A DNA stretch of 64,000 nucleotides. Source: Polyangium jinanense. Lineage in GTDB: Bacteria; Myxococcota; Polyangia; Polyangiales; Polyangiaceae. Shown here piece after piece: positions 33,959-42,627 of this stretch (positions within the stretch are counted from its first letter, which is position 1; every line of letters starts with the position of its first letter). The stretch is from assembly GCF_028435365.1 (NCBI RefSeq), contig NZ_JAGTJJ010000043.1:32065-96064 (forward strand). The letters run 5' to 3'. A model generated the notes under the pieces. It saw only the letters and a list, made by a program, of their open reading frames with translations. It searched no databases and was not told the DNA's origin. The translations under genes and the position numbers were made by a program.

Positions 33959-34729
33959 ATGAACCCTCGCATCCGCTTTGCCGCAATCACCCTCGGGTTC
34001 CTGGTTTCGGCCTGCGATTTCAGCGGCATCATGGGCGGCACCGGCGAAGGGGGGGCGGCGCCAACCCCAAACGGCGGGTCGGGCGGGTCGACGGCGGGGT
34101 CGACCTCCTCGAGCAGCTCGTCCTCGAGCAGCGCGAGCTCGTCTTCGAGCAGCTCGTCCTCAAGCAGCTCCGGTGGCGGCTCGTGCGAGACATGGTGCCT
34201 GACGCACGCAGATTGCCAAGCGGTCTGTCCGTCTCCATCTCCCGGCCAGAACTACTGCTGCAAGGCGCCGGGGTGTCAGCTCGTGACGGGCGATTGCCCG
34301 TCACCTTGTGAGCCCGGGCTCCCGTGCGAGCCCGGGTCGGCATGCCCTGTGAATCCGTTCCTCGCCCCGATATCGTGCTGGCGCGATTGTCTGTGCAATG
34401 ACAGCGGCGTTTACGAGTGCCAGCCCCGAGCGTTTCCCCAGTGCCCGGAGGTGCACCCGACGTGCGGGGACCCGTGCGACCCTTCGGCGAATCTCGCCTG
34501 CCAGTGCAACCAGGAATCCGGGTCAGACACCGCGGCGTGCTGGTGCGACGACACGACGAGCACGTGGCGCTGCTCGACGAACTCTGGACCATGCCCGGAC
34601 CTGGGTCAGGTCAGCTCCGGGACATCCTGCACCGATTATCCTGTCGGCTTGAAGTGCGAGATTGGGTACTGCATGTGCACGGCGATCTGCGGGACACAGG
34701 TATGGCTGTGCCCGCCCTTCTTCCTATGA
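33959..34729 (+). CDS. Cys-rich lipoprotein with poly-Ser linker
   Basis: ATG 33959 with GAGG 6 bases upstream; 256 residues. The lipobox VSAC is followed by a Gly/Ser linker, including a nearly pure Ser tract at about residues 50-72, then a Cys-rich domain with some 28 Cys (CETWCLTHADCQAVC, CKAPGCQLVTGDC, CSTNSGPCPDLG). The design (lipid anchor, flexible linker, disulfide-rich head) is the same as at 37138-38151 and is typical of myxobacterial surface lipoproteins. Function unknown. Confidence 0.8.
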   Translation: MNPRIRFAAITLGFLVSACDFSGIMGGTGEGGAAPTPNGGSGGSTAGSTSSSSSSSSSASSSSSSSSSSSSGGGSCETWCLTHADCQAVCPSPSPGQNYCCKAPGCQLVTGDCPSPCEPGLPCEPGSACPVNPFLAPISCWRDCLCNDSGVYECQPRAFPQCPEVHPTCGDPCDPSANLACQCNQESGSDTAACWCDDTTSTWRCSTNSGPCPDLGQVSSGTSCTDYPVGLKCEIGYCMCTAICGTQVWLCPPFFL

Positions 34730-34752
34730 GCGGATGACGCGCCGATGCAGCT

Positions 34753-35331
34753 TCATTCGGTGCCATCCTTCAGCGCCCGCGCGATGATGGCTTCCACGAC
34801 CTCGCCCTTCGCATTGGCGTAATGCTGCACGTGGCGCCAGGTGCGGGTGGCGAGCTCGCGCTTGGTCTCCTCGTAGAGCCGGCGCTCCTCCGGATAGTTT
34901 CGGCACCGATCCCGGAACCCCAGCATCCGCGAGATCTCCTTCGAGCCCACGGTGAAGATGTGCAAGTTCACCAGGGGATGATCGCCCTTCATCAACCGGT
35001 GCTGCTCCCAGTCCGGCTCGCGTATGTGCAGGCGATAGCCCTGGGCCGTGAGCGCAGGCACGTAGGCGTCCTCGTCTGCCGAATCCGACACCGCCAGCAG
35101 AATGTCGAGGATCGGCTTCGCGCTGAGCCCCGGAATGGACGTGGATCCCACGTGCTCCAGCACGAGCGCGGCGTCGCCCAGCGCAGCGCGGATCTTCGCT
35201 TCCTCGGCCGCATACTGCTCCGGCCACCTGGGATCGTAAGGAGCGAGCTGAATGGTGGCGTTGTGTGGCGCGATCGACCCACCGACGCGGACGGCTGCCA
35301 GCTCCTCGTCGGTTTCGAGCTGTTTTGTCAT
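34753..35331 (-). CDS. GrpB-family (UPF0157) protein
   Basis: 192 residues from ATG 35331, AAGGAG about 11 bases upstream. The family core is clear: IQLAPYDPRWPEQYAAEEAK, LEHVGSTSIPGLSAKPILDI with the nucleotidyltransferase-like Gly-Ser and Asp residues, and NLHIFTVGSKEISRMLGFRD. GrpB proteins have a minimal nucleotidyltransferase fold; some are fused to CoA-biosynthesis enzymes, but the reaction of stand-alone members is unknown. It converges on the lipoprotein gene 33959-34729 with 23 bases between. Confidence 0.9.
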   Translation of the reverse strand: MTKQLETDEELAAVRVGGSIAPHNATIQLAPYDPRWPEQYAAEEAKIRAALGDAALVLEHVGSTSIPGLSAKPILDILLAVSDSADEDAYVPALTAQGYRLHIREPDWEQHRLMKGDHPLVNLHIFTVGSKEISRMLGFRDRCRNYPEERRLYEETKRELATRTWRHVQHYANAKGEVVEAIIARALKDGTE

Positions 35332-35520
35332 TGCTTTGCCGGCTCCTTTGGGCCGCCAGGATAGCACGGCCGCGTCAACCTGCATCGATGCGCAGGAGAG
35401 CAGCCCCGAGCGTGCGAGCCTCTGTCTGCCTACTGGCTGTAAGACTCGAGAACGGTCGCGCAGTCGTCTGCGACATGTGGTACATTTCTGGCAGAGATGC
35501 ACCTGCTGGAGGTCCCTGCC

Positions 35521-36036
35521 ATGAACCTCGTCCCCATGCGTTTTTCACGCCCCATCGTACGTTCGCTCGGCTTTCTGTCCCTCTTGCTCGCCGCGGTGGG
35601 CGCCGCTGGCTGCGTCCCCTTCGGCGACCCCGAGGGCCCCGGCGCCTCCGGGAACGTCCTGCTCGGCAATGGAGTGACGGCGGCCGATTTCACCACGCTG
35701 CGAATACGTGCTGTGCCGGATGACGCGCAAAAAGCCTTCGATCCCGCAGCCCCCGTGTTTCCTGCCGTCAGCGGCGAGGAGCTGCCCACGCTGCACGAGG
35801 AGCTCGCTGGCCTGACCTTCCCGCACGCCTACCTGATCAGCGAAGGCCTCGGCACCACGACGCATGTGCACTGGCGGCTTTTTGCCTGGCTCACGAAATC
35901 GCCTGACGAGGGGGCTCCCGCGAGCGGCGAGCCTTTCGGCACCACCACGTTCGACGTCGATAGCTGCGGTAATTACGGCGATTACTGCGGTACCACCGAG
36001 GGCACCGACATCACGATCGACAAGACCGCTCCCTGA
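35521..36036 (+). CDS. Putative lipoprotein of unknown function
   Basis: ATG 35521 follows GGAGG by 8 bases; 171 residues. The signal leads to a lipobox AAGC. The mature domain is beta-rich (VTAADFTTLRIRAVPDDAQK, TTHVHWRLFAWLTKS) and ends with two Cys in DSCGNYGDYCGTTEG, probably a disulfide. It resembles small carbohydrate- or adhesion-type lipoproteins but I recognise no family. The 265 bases after it hold no gene. Confidence 0.72.
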   Translation: MNLVPMRFSRPIVRSLGFLSLLLAAVGAAGCVPFGDPEGPGASGNVLLGNGVTAADFTTLRIRAVPDDAQKAFDPAAPVFPAVSGEELPTLHEELAGLTFPHAYLISEGLGTTTHVHWRLFAWLTKSPDEGAPASGEPFGTTTFDVDSCGNYGDYCGTTEGTDITIDKTAP

Positions 36037-36301
36037 GAGCATGTTTTCCGGATGCTGGCGGACGACCTGTCCTAACCCGGAGCGTGGGCGCCGGAGCTCG
36101 TCGTGCGAGCGGGCGCGCCGAAGCCGAAGCGGACGGTGAAAAAGCGAGACGGCCGCGCGACAGCGTGAAAGGGGTGCCACACCCCGGATCTGCGCGCCGG
36201 ATGTTGTATGCTCGGGAGGGGGCCGCGCGCGTCGTTGAACTCCCTGCAAATCAAGGGTTGTCCGTGTTTGGCATGGGTGCTGCAACTGGCAGCGCTTCAT
36301 C

Positions 36302-36982
36302 ATGTCGAAGACACGCTTGGCTTGCTGGGTATTCGGTTTCATCACGACGATCGCGACCCTCGGTTGCAACGCGAATCATTACGCGACGCCGCGCACGGTG
36401 CCGAAAGGAAAGACGTCGCATACGATTGCGCTCGAGGGGTACGGGGCGTTCGAGGAAGACGGCAGGCTCTTCCCTGCCGTCGGGGGTCCACGTTATCTGC
36501 TGCGTGCGGGGCTCGGGGAGCGCGTGGATTTCGGGCTGACGCTCAGCGGGACCGTGATCAGCACGGACGTCAAGCTGAACTTTCTGCGCACGAAATGGGT
36601 GGACATGGCGGTTTCTCCAGGGGTCGAGCTTGGCGTCCTGCCAGGGTACCATGCCGACGACACCGAGATCTTTTTCCGGGGCGCCGTGCCGCTCTCGCTG
36701 GGGTTCAACGTATCGAAGGCGACGTCGATCTACCTGCACGGGGGCCTCGGCGGGTTCGTGCACTCCCAGAAATACGATGAATGGTGCTACAACCCGGAAT
36801 GCGACGATACGCGGACCGGACTGACGGTGCAGGGAGGGCTCGGTGCGCAGTTTCGCGTGTCGAACTTCGTCGCGCTTCAGCCGGAGCTGAGCGTCATGGG
36901 GTCCGCCCTTCCCGGAGTCTTCATGCAGCTTGGATTCGGCGTATCGCTCGGGGCGCAGCCGAGTTACCCGGAGTTTGATTGA
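36302..36982 (+). CDS. Outer-membrane beta-barrel-like lipoprotein
   Basis: 226 residues, ATG start, signal with lipobox TLGC. The rest alternates hydrophobic and polar residues in strands separated by Gly turns (GKTSHTIALEGYGAF, RVDFGLTLSGTVISTDVK, SIYLHGGLGGFVHS, QLGFGVSLGAQPSY) and ends in an aromatic-rich segment, the pattern of small outer-membrane barrels. No substrate is indicated. Confidence 0.72.
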   Translation: MSKTRLACWVFGFITTIATLGCNANHYATPRTVPKGKTSHTIALEGYGAFEEDGRLFPAVGGPRYLLRAGLGERVDFGLTLSGTVISTDVKLNFLRTKWVDMAVSPGVELGVLPGYHADDTEIFFRGAVPLSLGFNVSKATSIYLHGGLGGFVHSQKYDEWCYNPECDDTRTGLTVQGGLGAQFRVSNFVALQPELSVMGSALPGVFMQLGFGVSLGAQPSYPEFD

Positions 36983-37137
36983 GTCGTCGTGAGGATTATG
37001 CCGGGGAATGGGGGAGGATCTGGTAGTGTCCGTGGATCGGTTCGGGGCGATGAAGATTCACGGGGACAAGGGTATCGCGGGGACGGACGATTCGCGCTTG
37101 GTTGACGCTCCTTCGAGCGTGCGACACGCTCGGAGTG

Positions 37138-38151
37138 ATGCGCGACACGGGAAACCTCGCTCGATCGGAATTCTGTCTCTTCGCGACTTGTCTTGTGCTG
37201 GTCACCAATGTATCGGTCGGATGCTCGAGTGACACGGGCGCGGGAAGCAGCAAATCGACGAGCGCCGTTTCCCCGGACGCAGGGGGCGGCTCGTCGAGCA
37301 GCAGCAGCAGCAGCTCGGCGTCGAGCGGCGGCACCGGTGGATCCGGCTCGGGCAGCAGCAGCAGCAGTTCGGCGTCGAGCGGCGGCACCGGTGGATCCGG
37401 CTCGGGCAGCAGCAGCTCGGCGTCGAGCGGCGCCGGTGGATTCAGCTCGGGCAGCAGCAGCAGCAGCTCGACGTCGAGCGGCGCCGGTGGATTCGGCTCG
37501 GGCAGCAGCGTCAGCAGCTCGGCGTCGAGCGGCGCCGGTGGATTCAGCTCGGGCAGCAGCAGTGGCTCCGGCGGCTCCGGCAGCGGAGGGCCGGTGAAAT
37601 CTTGCCGTAAGGCATGCAGCTCCGCGGCCGACTGCACCAAGAGCAGCGTCCCGATCTACAACGCAGACAATTACGATTGTGTCGCGGGCGCATGCGAATA
37701 CAAGGGATGCAACTCGTCGGAAGAATGCACCGAACAATTCAAAACCACGTCGGTGTGCGCGCCGAATCCAGCCCCGTACACCGGCACCAGATGCTACTTC
37801 CCGTGTACCACGGTCAACGACTGCTTCCATCCGGGTGCCCCTGCGACCAAGGACGCCGACAACTTCGCCTGCGTCGATGGTCTGTGTAGAGACCTGGGCT
37901 GTGGTTCCACCCAGGAATGCATCGATTCCCTCAAGGATCCCAACCTGGTGTGCACGCAGCTCCCCGACGTTCCCCTCAAGACATGCGTACACACGTGCAG
38001 CGTCGCAGCCGATTGCGCCCCCGCGGGGGCGCCGCCGACCCTCGACGAAGACAACTTCGTTTGCATGAATGGTCTGTGCAAGGGCACGGGTTGCAATTCG
38101 GATCAAGAATGCAATGCCACAGGGGCCCCTACGCCCTATGTATGCCGATGA
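37138..38151 (+). CDS. Cys-rich lipoprotein with Ser/Gly repeat linker
   Basis: 337 residues from ATG 37138; a longer frame from TTG 37102 has no better signal. The lipobox SVGC is followed by a linker of about 100 residues built from SSSSASSGGTGGSGSG-like units, then a Cys-rich domain with three related blocks, each carrying CxxxCSxAADC, an Asp/Asn/Cys strand and a CxSxxEC motif (for example CRKACSSAADC and CNSSEECTEQF). Two later blocks repeat the pattern, so the domain arose by internal duplication. Cell-surface location inferred; function unknown. Confidence 0.82.
   Translation: MRDTGNLARSEFCLFATCLVLVTNVSVGCSSDTGAGSSKSTSAVSPDAGGGSSSSSSSSSASSGGTGGSGSGSSSSSSASSGGTGGSGSGSSSSASSGAGGFSSGSSSSSSTSSGAGGFGSGSSVSSSASSGAGGFSSGSSSGSGGSGSGGPVKSCRKACSSAADCTKSSVPIYNADNYDCVAGACEYKGCNSSEECTEQFKTTSVCAPNPAPYTGTRCYFPCTTVNDCFHPGAPATKDADNFACVDGLCRDLGCGSTQECIDSLKDPNLVCTQLPDVPLKTCVHTCSVAADCAPAGAPPTLDEDNFVCMNGLCKGTGCNSDQECNATGAPTPYVCR
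37285..37570 (+). repeat. Imperfect tandem repeats encoding Ser/Gly linker
   Basis: Five to six units of about 51-66 bases with the core agcagcagctcggcgtcgag followed by a Gly/Thr-coding part. Repeat length differs between units but always keeps the frame, so linker length is likely to vary between strains. Confidence 0.8.
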
Positions 38152-38206
38152 CGCCCTGAGCCCCGCCTCGGGGGCCGCCGAGCCCGCCCATCGATAACAC
38201 CGGCGT

Positions 38207-39010
38207 TCAGGAGCTCGACGAGCAGGGGCCTTGCCTACGAACGGCTTGAACGGCAAAGGTGATGCCGTCGAGGATGCGCTCCAGCCCGAACGTGAACTGC
38301 GCATCGTCGACCGCCGCCGCATCGCTCGTCGCCGCCGCCACGAGGGCGCTCATCGCCGGGAAACGTTGCGCGTCGATCAGCCCGCCCAGCGTGCGCCAAT
38401 ACGACGCGGAGGCTTCGGCGGCGCCGGTGCCGCTGCGGCGTTCCGCCTCGCGGAGGTCCCCTTCCAGCATCGCCTCGTGCCGCACCCAGCCGTTGACCAG
38501 CGCGAGCGAGTCCAGCTTGGCCATCTCGGGCAGACCTGTTCCGCTCAGGCTGCTCATGCCGCGTTCGAACCACACCACCTGGTTCGGCGTGATCGGCGGG
38601 CCGCCCAGCGGAATGCGCACCACCCAGGGATGCTTGCGCAGCACGGCCAGGTGCTGCCGCGCCCATCGTTCCACCGCCGCTCGCCATGGTTCCTCGGGCG
38701 CGGGCGGCGGGGGATGCTCGCAAAACGCGGCATCCATCATCAGCATCAACAGCTCTTCTTTGGACTCGACGTAGCGGTAGAGCGCCATCGTCCCGGCGCC
38801 CAAGACCGTCGCCACACGGCTCATCGAGACCGCGCTCAAGCCTTCCGTTTCCGCCACCTGGACGGCAGCCGCGACGATCCGCTCCAGACTCAGCCCCGGC
38901 TTGGGTCCCTTGCCCGGACGGTCCTTCACGCCCCACGCCGTCGCCAGGCCCAGCGACAAGCCCTGCCGTCCCTCGTCTCCCGCCGCTTTCCCCTTCTCGC
39001 TTGACCGCAT
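38207..39010 (-). CDS. TetR-family repressor
   Basis: 267 residues. After a 40-residue basic, Gly-rich leader, the TetR DNA-binding domain covers about 42-90 (LERIVAAAVQVAETEGLSAVSMSRVATVLGAGTMALYRYVESKEELL, recognition helix TMALYRYV). The C-terminal ligand domain (about 105-260) is of the TetR_C_1 type, as in drug-responsive regulators. It is transcribed divergently from the DUF2306 membrane gene, and the 67-bp spacer holds two 21-bp direct repeats, so it most likely represses both genes until an inducer binds. Confidence 0.92.
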   Translation of the reverse strand: MRSSEKGKAAGDEGRQGLSLGLATAWGVKDRPGKGPKPGLSLERIVAAAVQVAETEGLSAVSMSRVATVLGAGTMALYRYVESKEELLMLMMDAAFCEHPPPPAPEEPWRAAVERWARQHLAVLRKHPWVVRIPLGGPPITPNQVVWFERGMSSLSGTGLPEMAKLDSLALVNGWVRHEAMLEGDLREAERRSGTGAAEASASYWRTLGGLIDAQRFPAMSALVAAATSDAAAVDDAQFTFGLERILDGITFAVQAVRRQGPCSSSS

Positions 39011-39019
39011 CGTGCTTCT

Positions 39020-39061
39020 GCGTATACCTCACACAGTAAAGCGTATGTCGTACGCAGTAAG
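39020..39061. promoter_or_regulatory. TetR-type operator, two 21-bp direct repeats
   Basis: Direct repeats gcgtatacctcacacagtaaa (39020-39040) and gcgtatgtcgtacgcagtaag (39041-39061) lie between the divergent TetR and DUF2306 genes. The second repeat contains a perfect dyad gcgta-tgtcg-tacgc (39041-39055). Position and symmetry fit autoregulation by the adjacent TetR protein. Confidence 0.75.
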
Positions 39062-39077
39062 CCGTGAGGGATGAAAA

Positions 39078-39773
39078 ATGGTCGCAACTCCGTGGTGGCG
39101 GCGCCCGTGGCTGGCGCTGCTCGGATCGGTCGCCGTGGTGTTCGTCGCGTTCTCGCTGCTGCCGTATCTGTCGCTCGATCCGGCCCGCTCCCGGGTCCCC
39201 GTCCCGGCTAGCCTGCGCTGGTATTACCCGCTGCTGGTCGTCCACATCGTGTGCGGGGCGATCGCCATGCTCAGCGGCTGCGTGCAGATCTGGCCGTGGT
39301 TTCGGCAGCGCTTTCCGCGGGCGCACCGGCGCCTGGGGCGGCTCTACGTCTTCGGTGGCGTGCTCCCCGCCGGGCTGATCGGTCTGGTGATCGGCGCGCT
39401 CAGCCCCTTCGGGCCCGTCCTCCGCGTGAGCAATGTACTGCTCGCCCTGCTTTGGCTGACCTTCACCGTCACCGGCTATCGGAGTGCGCGACAGCAGCGG
39501 ATGGCGGAGCACCGCAAATGGATGATTCGCAGCTTTGCACTCGTCATGTCCGTGATCACCAATCGGATCTGGGGCGTGGTCGCGGGGATCGCTCTGATGC
39601 CGCAACTGCACACCACGTTCGCTGGCAATGAAGAGCTACTGCGACAGGCCATTGCCGGCATCGCTGGCTGGCTCGGCTGGACGCTGCCGCTGCTGTTGAC
39701 CCAGGGGTGGCTCGAGCATCGTGCCCCGACCGAGCACACGAGAGCCAGCCCAGCGCTGCCCATCGCGGGCTGA
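39078..39773 (+). CDS. DUF2306 membrane protein
   Basis: 231 residues with six to seven membrane segments. The DUF2306 pattern is visible: HIVCGAIAMLSGCVQIW, FRQRFPRAHRRLGRLYVFGG, a conserved AEHRKWMIRSFAL and NRIWG. The conserved His residues suggest haem or metal binding in the membrane, as proposed for related cytochrome b561-like proteins, but no reaction is established. It is controlled by the divergent TetR gene. Function in solvent or drug tolerance is inference from that pairing. Confidence 0.85.
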   Translation: MVATPWWRRPWLALLGSVAVVFVAFSLLPYLSLDPARSRVPVPASLRWYYPLLVVHIVCGAIAMLSGCVQIWPWFRQRFPRAHRRLGRLYVFGGVLPAGLIGLVIGALSPFGPVLRVSNVLLALLWLTFTVTGYRSARQQRMAEHRKWMIRSFALVMSVITNRIWGVVAGIALMPQLHTTFAGNEELLRQAIAGIAGWLGWTLPLLLTQGWLEHRAPTEHTRASPALPIAG

Positions 39774-39835
39774 ACCGATGCCCGATCGTTGTGGGCAGCG
39801 CTCACGGCCCTGGAGCCCGGCGAGGTTGCTTCGTC

Positions 39836-40852
39836 TCAGTTGCAAGCAGGGATTCGCGCGGACAGCCAATCAACGATGACAGCATTCGTCTCCGGCGCGT
39901 TCGGATGGAGCATGAACGAGTGCCCGGCGTCGGGGACGACGTAAAGCTCCTTGTCCCCCGACAACGCGAAGAGGGCCAGCTCCAGCTCGCCCACGGGCAC
40001 CCCCAAAACGTCCGGGGGGAAGAGAATGTCCTGCTCCGCGAGCACCAGCAACACAGGCGCGGTGATGGTGGCCATGATCAGCCGCGAGGGCTGGGAGCTG
40101 ATGGTGAGGATCTCGCCCGAGGGGGTGAGCTCGGCCATCGCCGTGTCGAGGGCAATAACGTCCGGATCCGCTACGGAGACATTGTACATGTACTCGGTCC
40201 GTTGCTCCGGCGTCCCACCGAAGTACTCCCGGTCGGACAAAGCGGCGCGCACGGTGTCCCCGGTGGTGAAGTCCGTCAAAATGCGTGGCGTGGGAACGTG
40301 CGTGTACCCCGTGGCGATGAGCACGTCGATACCGCCGAAGAGGCCGGCCGTCAGCTCGGCGATCTCGGTGCCTGCCGAATGGCCCACAAGCCCCACCCGC
40401 GAGAATGCAATGGGCAAGGACGGCAAGGGCGTCTGGTACAGACCGGTCCGGAGCTGCGTTACGATTTGCGACGTCATCGCCGCGTAGGACTCCACCGTGA
40501 GGGTGTAGCCATTGGCGTGATCCGACGCGCCATAGCCCAACTTGTCGATGGCGATCGCCGGGAAGCCTTGGGACGCCAGGGCGCGCAACCGAGTAGGTGT
40601 CAGGCTCGAGTGGGAAGTCCCAAGCCTAGGCGCCGTACGAGAGTCCCGGGATGAGGAGCATCACCGACTTACGACACAGGGGGCGTTGGCGGGGAGATAA
40701 AGCGTGCCCTGCACCGTCCGGAGCGCACCGAGCTCCAGTGGATTCGTAACGGTGAAAGCCACGGACCGTACGGTCACCGAGGGGGTGGCAAGCGCAGGTA
40801 CCGGGGCGGCAGTCAGCAGGATCAAGGATATGATGAGGACGAGGATGCGCAT
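39836..40852 (-). pseudogene. Secreted alpha/beta hydrolase, broken by three lesions
   Basis: The signal peptide and N-terminal strands lie at 40852-40661 (MRILVLIISLILLTAAPVPA). The rest continues in other frames: SVMLLIPGLSYGA, then TAG in place of an expected Trp, then AWDFPLEPDTYSVAR, then a frameshift into the 3' frame from 40588 (IDKLGYGASDHA, LVGHSAGTEIAELTAG with the nucleophile elbow GHSAG, and a C-terminal DAGHSF with the catalytic His). Two frameshifts and one nonsense codon make a working enzyme unlikely. The intact ancestor was an exported alpha/beta-hydrolase of about 335 residues. Confidence 0.8.
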
Positions 40853-41214
40853 GACGAGCCTCCTGATAGATAGGAAACGATCTGGACGGATCGAACGACG
40901 ACGCGGTCGAGTCCGCGCGCGCGGGCGAGGCCAGGACGAGGGCCGCTCGTGTGGCGAAGACGTCCAGGCTCGCACCGTGCCATCAAGAGACTAATCGATC
41001 CGCCGAAGGCCGAAAAGGGCGTCGCGAGGGGGCAGGGCGCAACGCGCCTAACGAGTCCGGTATCCGCCGGGGCCGGCTCGTAGGTCGTGGCTCACGCGTC
41101 GGCTCGGAGGGGGCAATTCTGCCATGAGGGCTGAGGGGACACGGACAAACCCCAGGAGGGGAAGGGACAAACGTATCCCCTCGGAGCCGCATTGCGTGCG
41201 ATGGGATGGAGGCT
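40853..41214. other. Gene-free stretch
   Basis: About 360 bases between the hydrolase relic and the 3' end of the toxin gene. Short frames occur on both strands but none has a ribosome site or codon bias. I see no repeat or strong terminator here. Confidence 0.5.
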
Positions 41215-42627
41215 TTACAACCGGGTCACCGACCAGCGCTGGCCGGGGCTGCCGTTCCAGGCGCGCTGGACCAGCGGGGTGCCGTTCGTCGACCCGCCGT
41301 CCTGCACATCGAGCACCTTGCCGCTGTTTTTGCTCTGCAGGCGGCAGGTTCCATCCCCGTTGGCGATGAGCTGCCACAGTTGATTGCCGCTGCCGAACCA
41401 CTGCCACTGGATGAGCGGGGCGCCATCGGCCAGCGAGCCGCCGGAGACATCGAGAACCAGACCGCTGTGCTCCGCGGTGAGCTTGAAGCACCCGCCGCCC
41501 ACGTAGCTCAGCAGCCAGCGCTGGTTGGCACCGTTGCCGTACGGCCATTGAATGATCGTGGTCCCGGCCGCCCTGGCGCCGCCGTTGACGTCGAGCGCCT
41601 TGCCGTGCTGGTTGATGAGCTTGTACGTGCCGTCGGCCGGCTGGGTCACCTGATTCGGGGTCTCCTGCGTGATCGTGTAGTGGGCGTTGTAGAATGCGAT
41701 CTGGTTGTAGGTGCCGTTCTTGATGACCTCCTGCGTCACTCCGTCTTCGTAGGTCACGTCGTAGACCGCGCGGAATGGCACGTCGATCGTCGAGCTCTGC
41801 ACGAGAATGTTGGCTTGCACCGCCGAACGCGGCGGTACCTTGACGGGCGCGCTTACCTTGATCTCCTCGCTGGTCTCGTGCGACCGGCCGAAGGTGATGG
41901 TGGTCGTCACCTTGGCGCCGAGGGTCACCTTGGAGCTGACCGCCAGCGGAGCTCCGACCTGGATCTCGTACTGGGCGCTCAGCTCCAGCCCCGCCGATGC
42001 GCTATAGGTTTCGGTCTTCGTCGACGATGTCGTGTACTCGAAGAGCTGCTCCTGCTCCTGGTCGGAGTTGTTCACGATGCGCGTGTTATAGAGCACGGTC
42101 GGTGGCTGCTCGACCAGCTGACTCGCGTCCAGCATGAATTCGATGCGCTTCAGCTTGATCTGCCGGTTCGAGCTGAAAAAGCGCCACAGCTCGTTGTCGG
42201 AGCCGCCGTCCCAGTGCCACGAGACGGTCCGGGAGCCGCTGGTGTACGGACCGTCTCCGAAGATATTGACCTTTTGCTCCCACTCCTGCACCGACACCAG
42301 GGCGTTGTACTGCCCTTCCACGTGGTCGTGCTGCCAGACCGCGAGATCGTCGCTCGGGATCCGGCCCACGGGCACCAGCACGAGCGCCGCGCCGTTATCC
42401 GCCGAGGCCCGCGCCAGGCAGGTACCGCGCGCCTTGTTCACCAGCGCGAACACGGCGGTGTCGTCGGCCCGACGCAGCCGCTTTTCCCACATCTGCTTCT
42501 CGTCCTGGTAGTCGAGCGTCGCCACCACGACATCCGCGCCCCCCGAGGACGACGCGCTCAGCACCAACGCAGCGTTGCCCGGACCCCGGGCCTTCGAAAT
42601 GATGAAAAAGTATTCCACTTCAGGCAT
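41215..42627 (-). CDS. Aerolysin-like pore-forming toxin with ricin lectin domains
   Basis: 470 residues; ATG 42627 has AAAGGAG 7 bases upstream. No signal peptide. Residues 1-155 look like a beta-trefoil (ALVNKARGTCLARASADNG, WEKRL, ELWRF). Residues about 165-330 match the aerolysin/ETX-MTX2 fold, with a Ser/Thr-rich amphipathic stretch (TTSSTKTETYSASAGLELSA then KVTLGAKVTTTITFG) fit to form the membrane hairpin. Residues 335-470 are a ricin B-type trefoil with three QxW-like repeats (NGANQRW, GSGNQLW, SPGQRW). It should bind glycans and form beta-barrel pores. It stands alone among decayed mobile sequences, so transfer is likely. Confidence 0.85.
   Translation of the reverse strand: MPEVEYFFIISKARGPGNAALVLSASSSGGADVVVATLDYQDEKQMWEKRLRRADDTAVFALVNKARGTCLARASADNGAALVLVPVGRIPSDDLAVWQHDHVEGQYNALVSVQEWEQKVNIFGDGPYTSGSRTVSWHWDGGSDNELWRFFSSNRQIKLKRIEFMLDASQLVEQPPTVLYNTRIVNNSDQEQEQLFEYTTSSTKTETYSASAGLELSAQYEIQVGAPLAVSSKVTLGAKVTTTITFGRSHETSEEIKVSAPVKVPPRSAVQANILVQSSTIDVPFRAVYDVTYEDGVTQEVIKNGTYNQIAFYNAHYTITQETPNQVTQPADGTYKLINQHGKALDVNGGARAAGTTIIQWPYGNGANQRWLLSYVGGGCFKLTAEHSGLVLDVSGGSLADGAPLIQWQWFGSGNQLWQLIANGDGTCRLQSKNSGKVLDVQDGGSTNGTPLVQRAWNGSPGQRWSVTRL

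Noticed and set aside
37285..37570. CRISPR array
   Set aside because: Repeats are in frame, contiguous and encode a Ser/Gly linker; there are no unique spacers. No other region has spaced direct repeats of CRISPR type.
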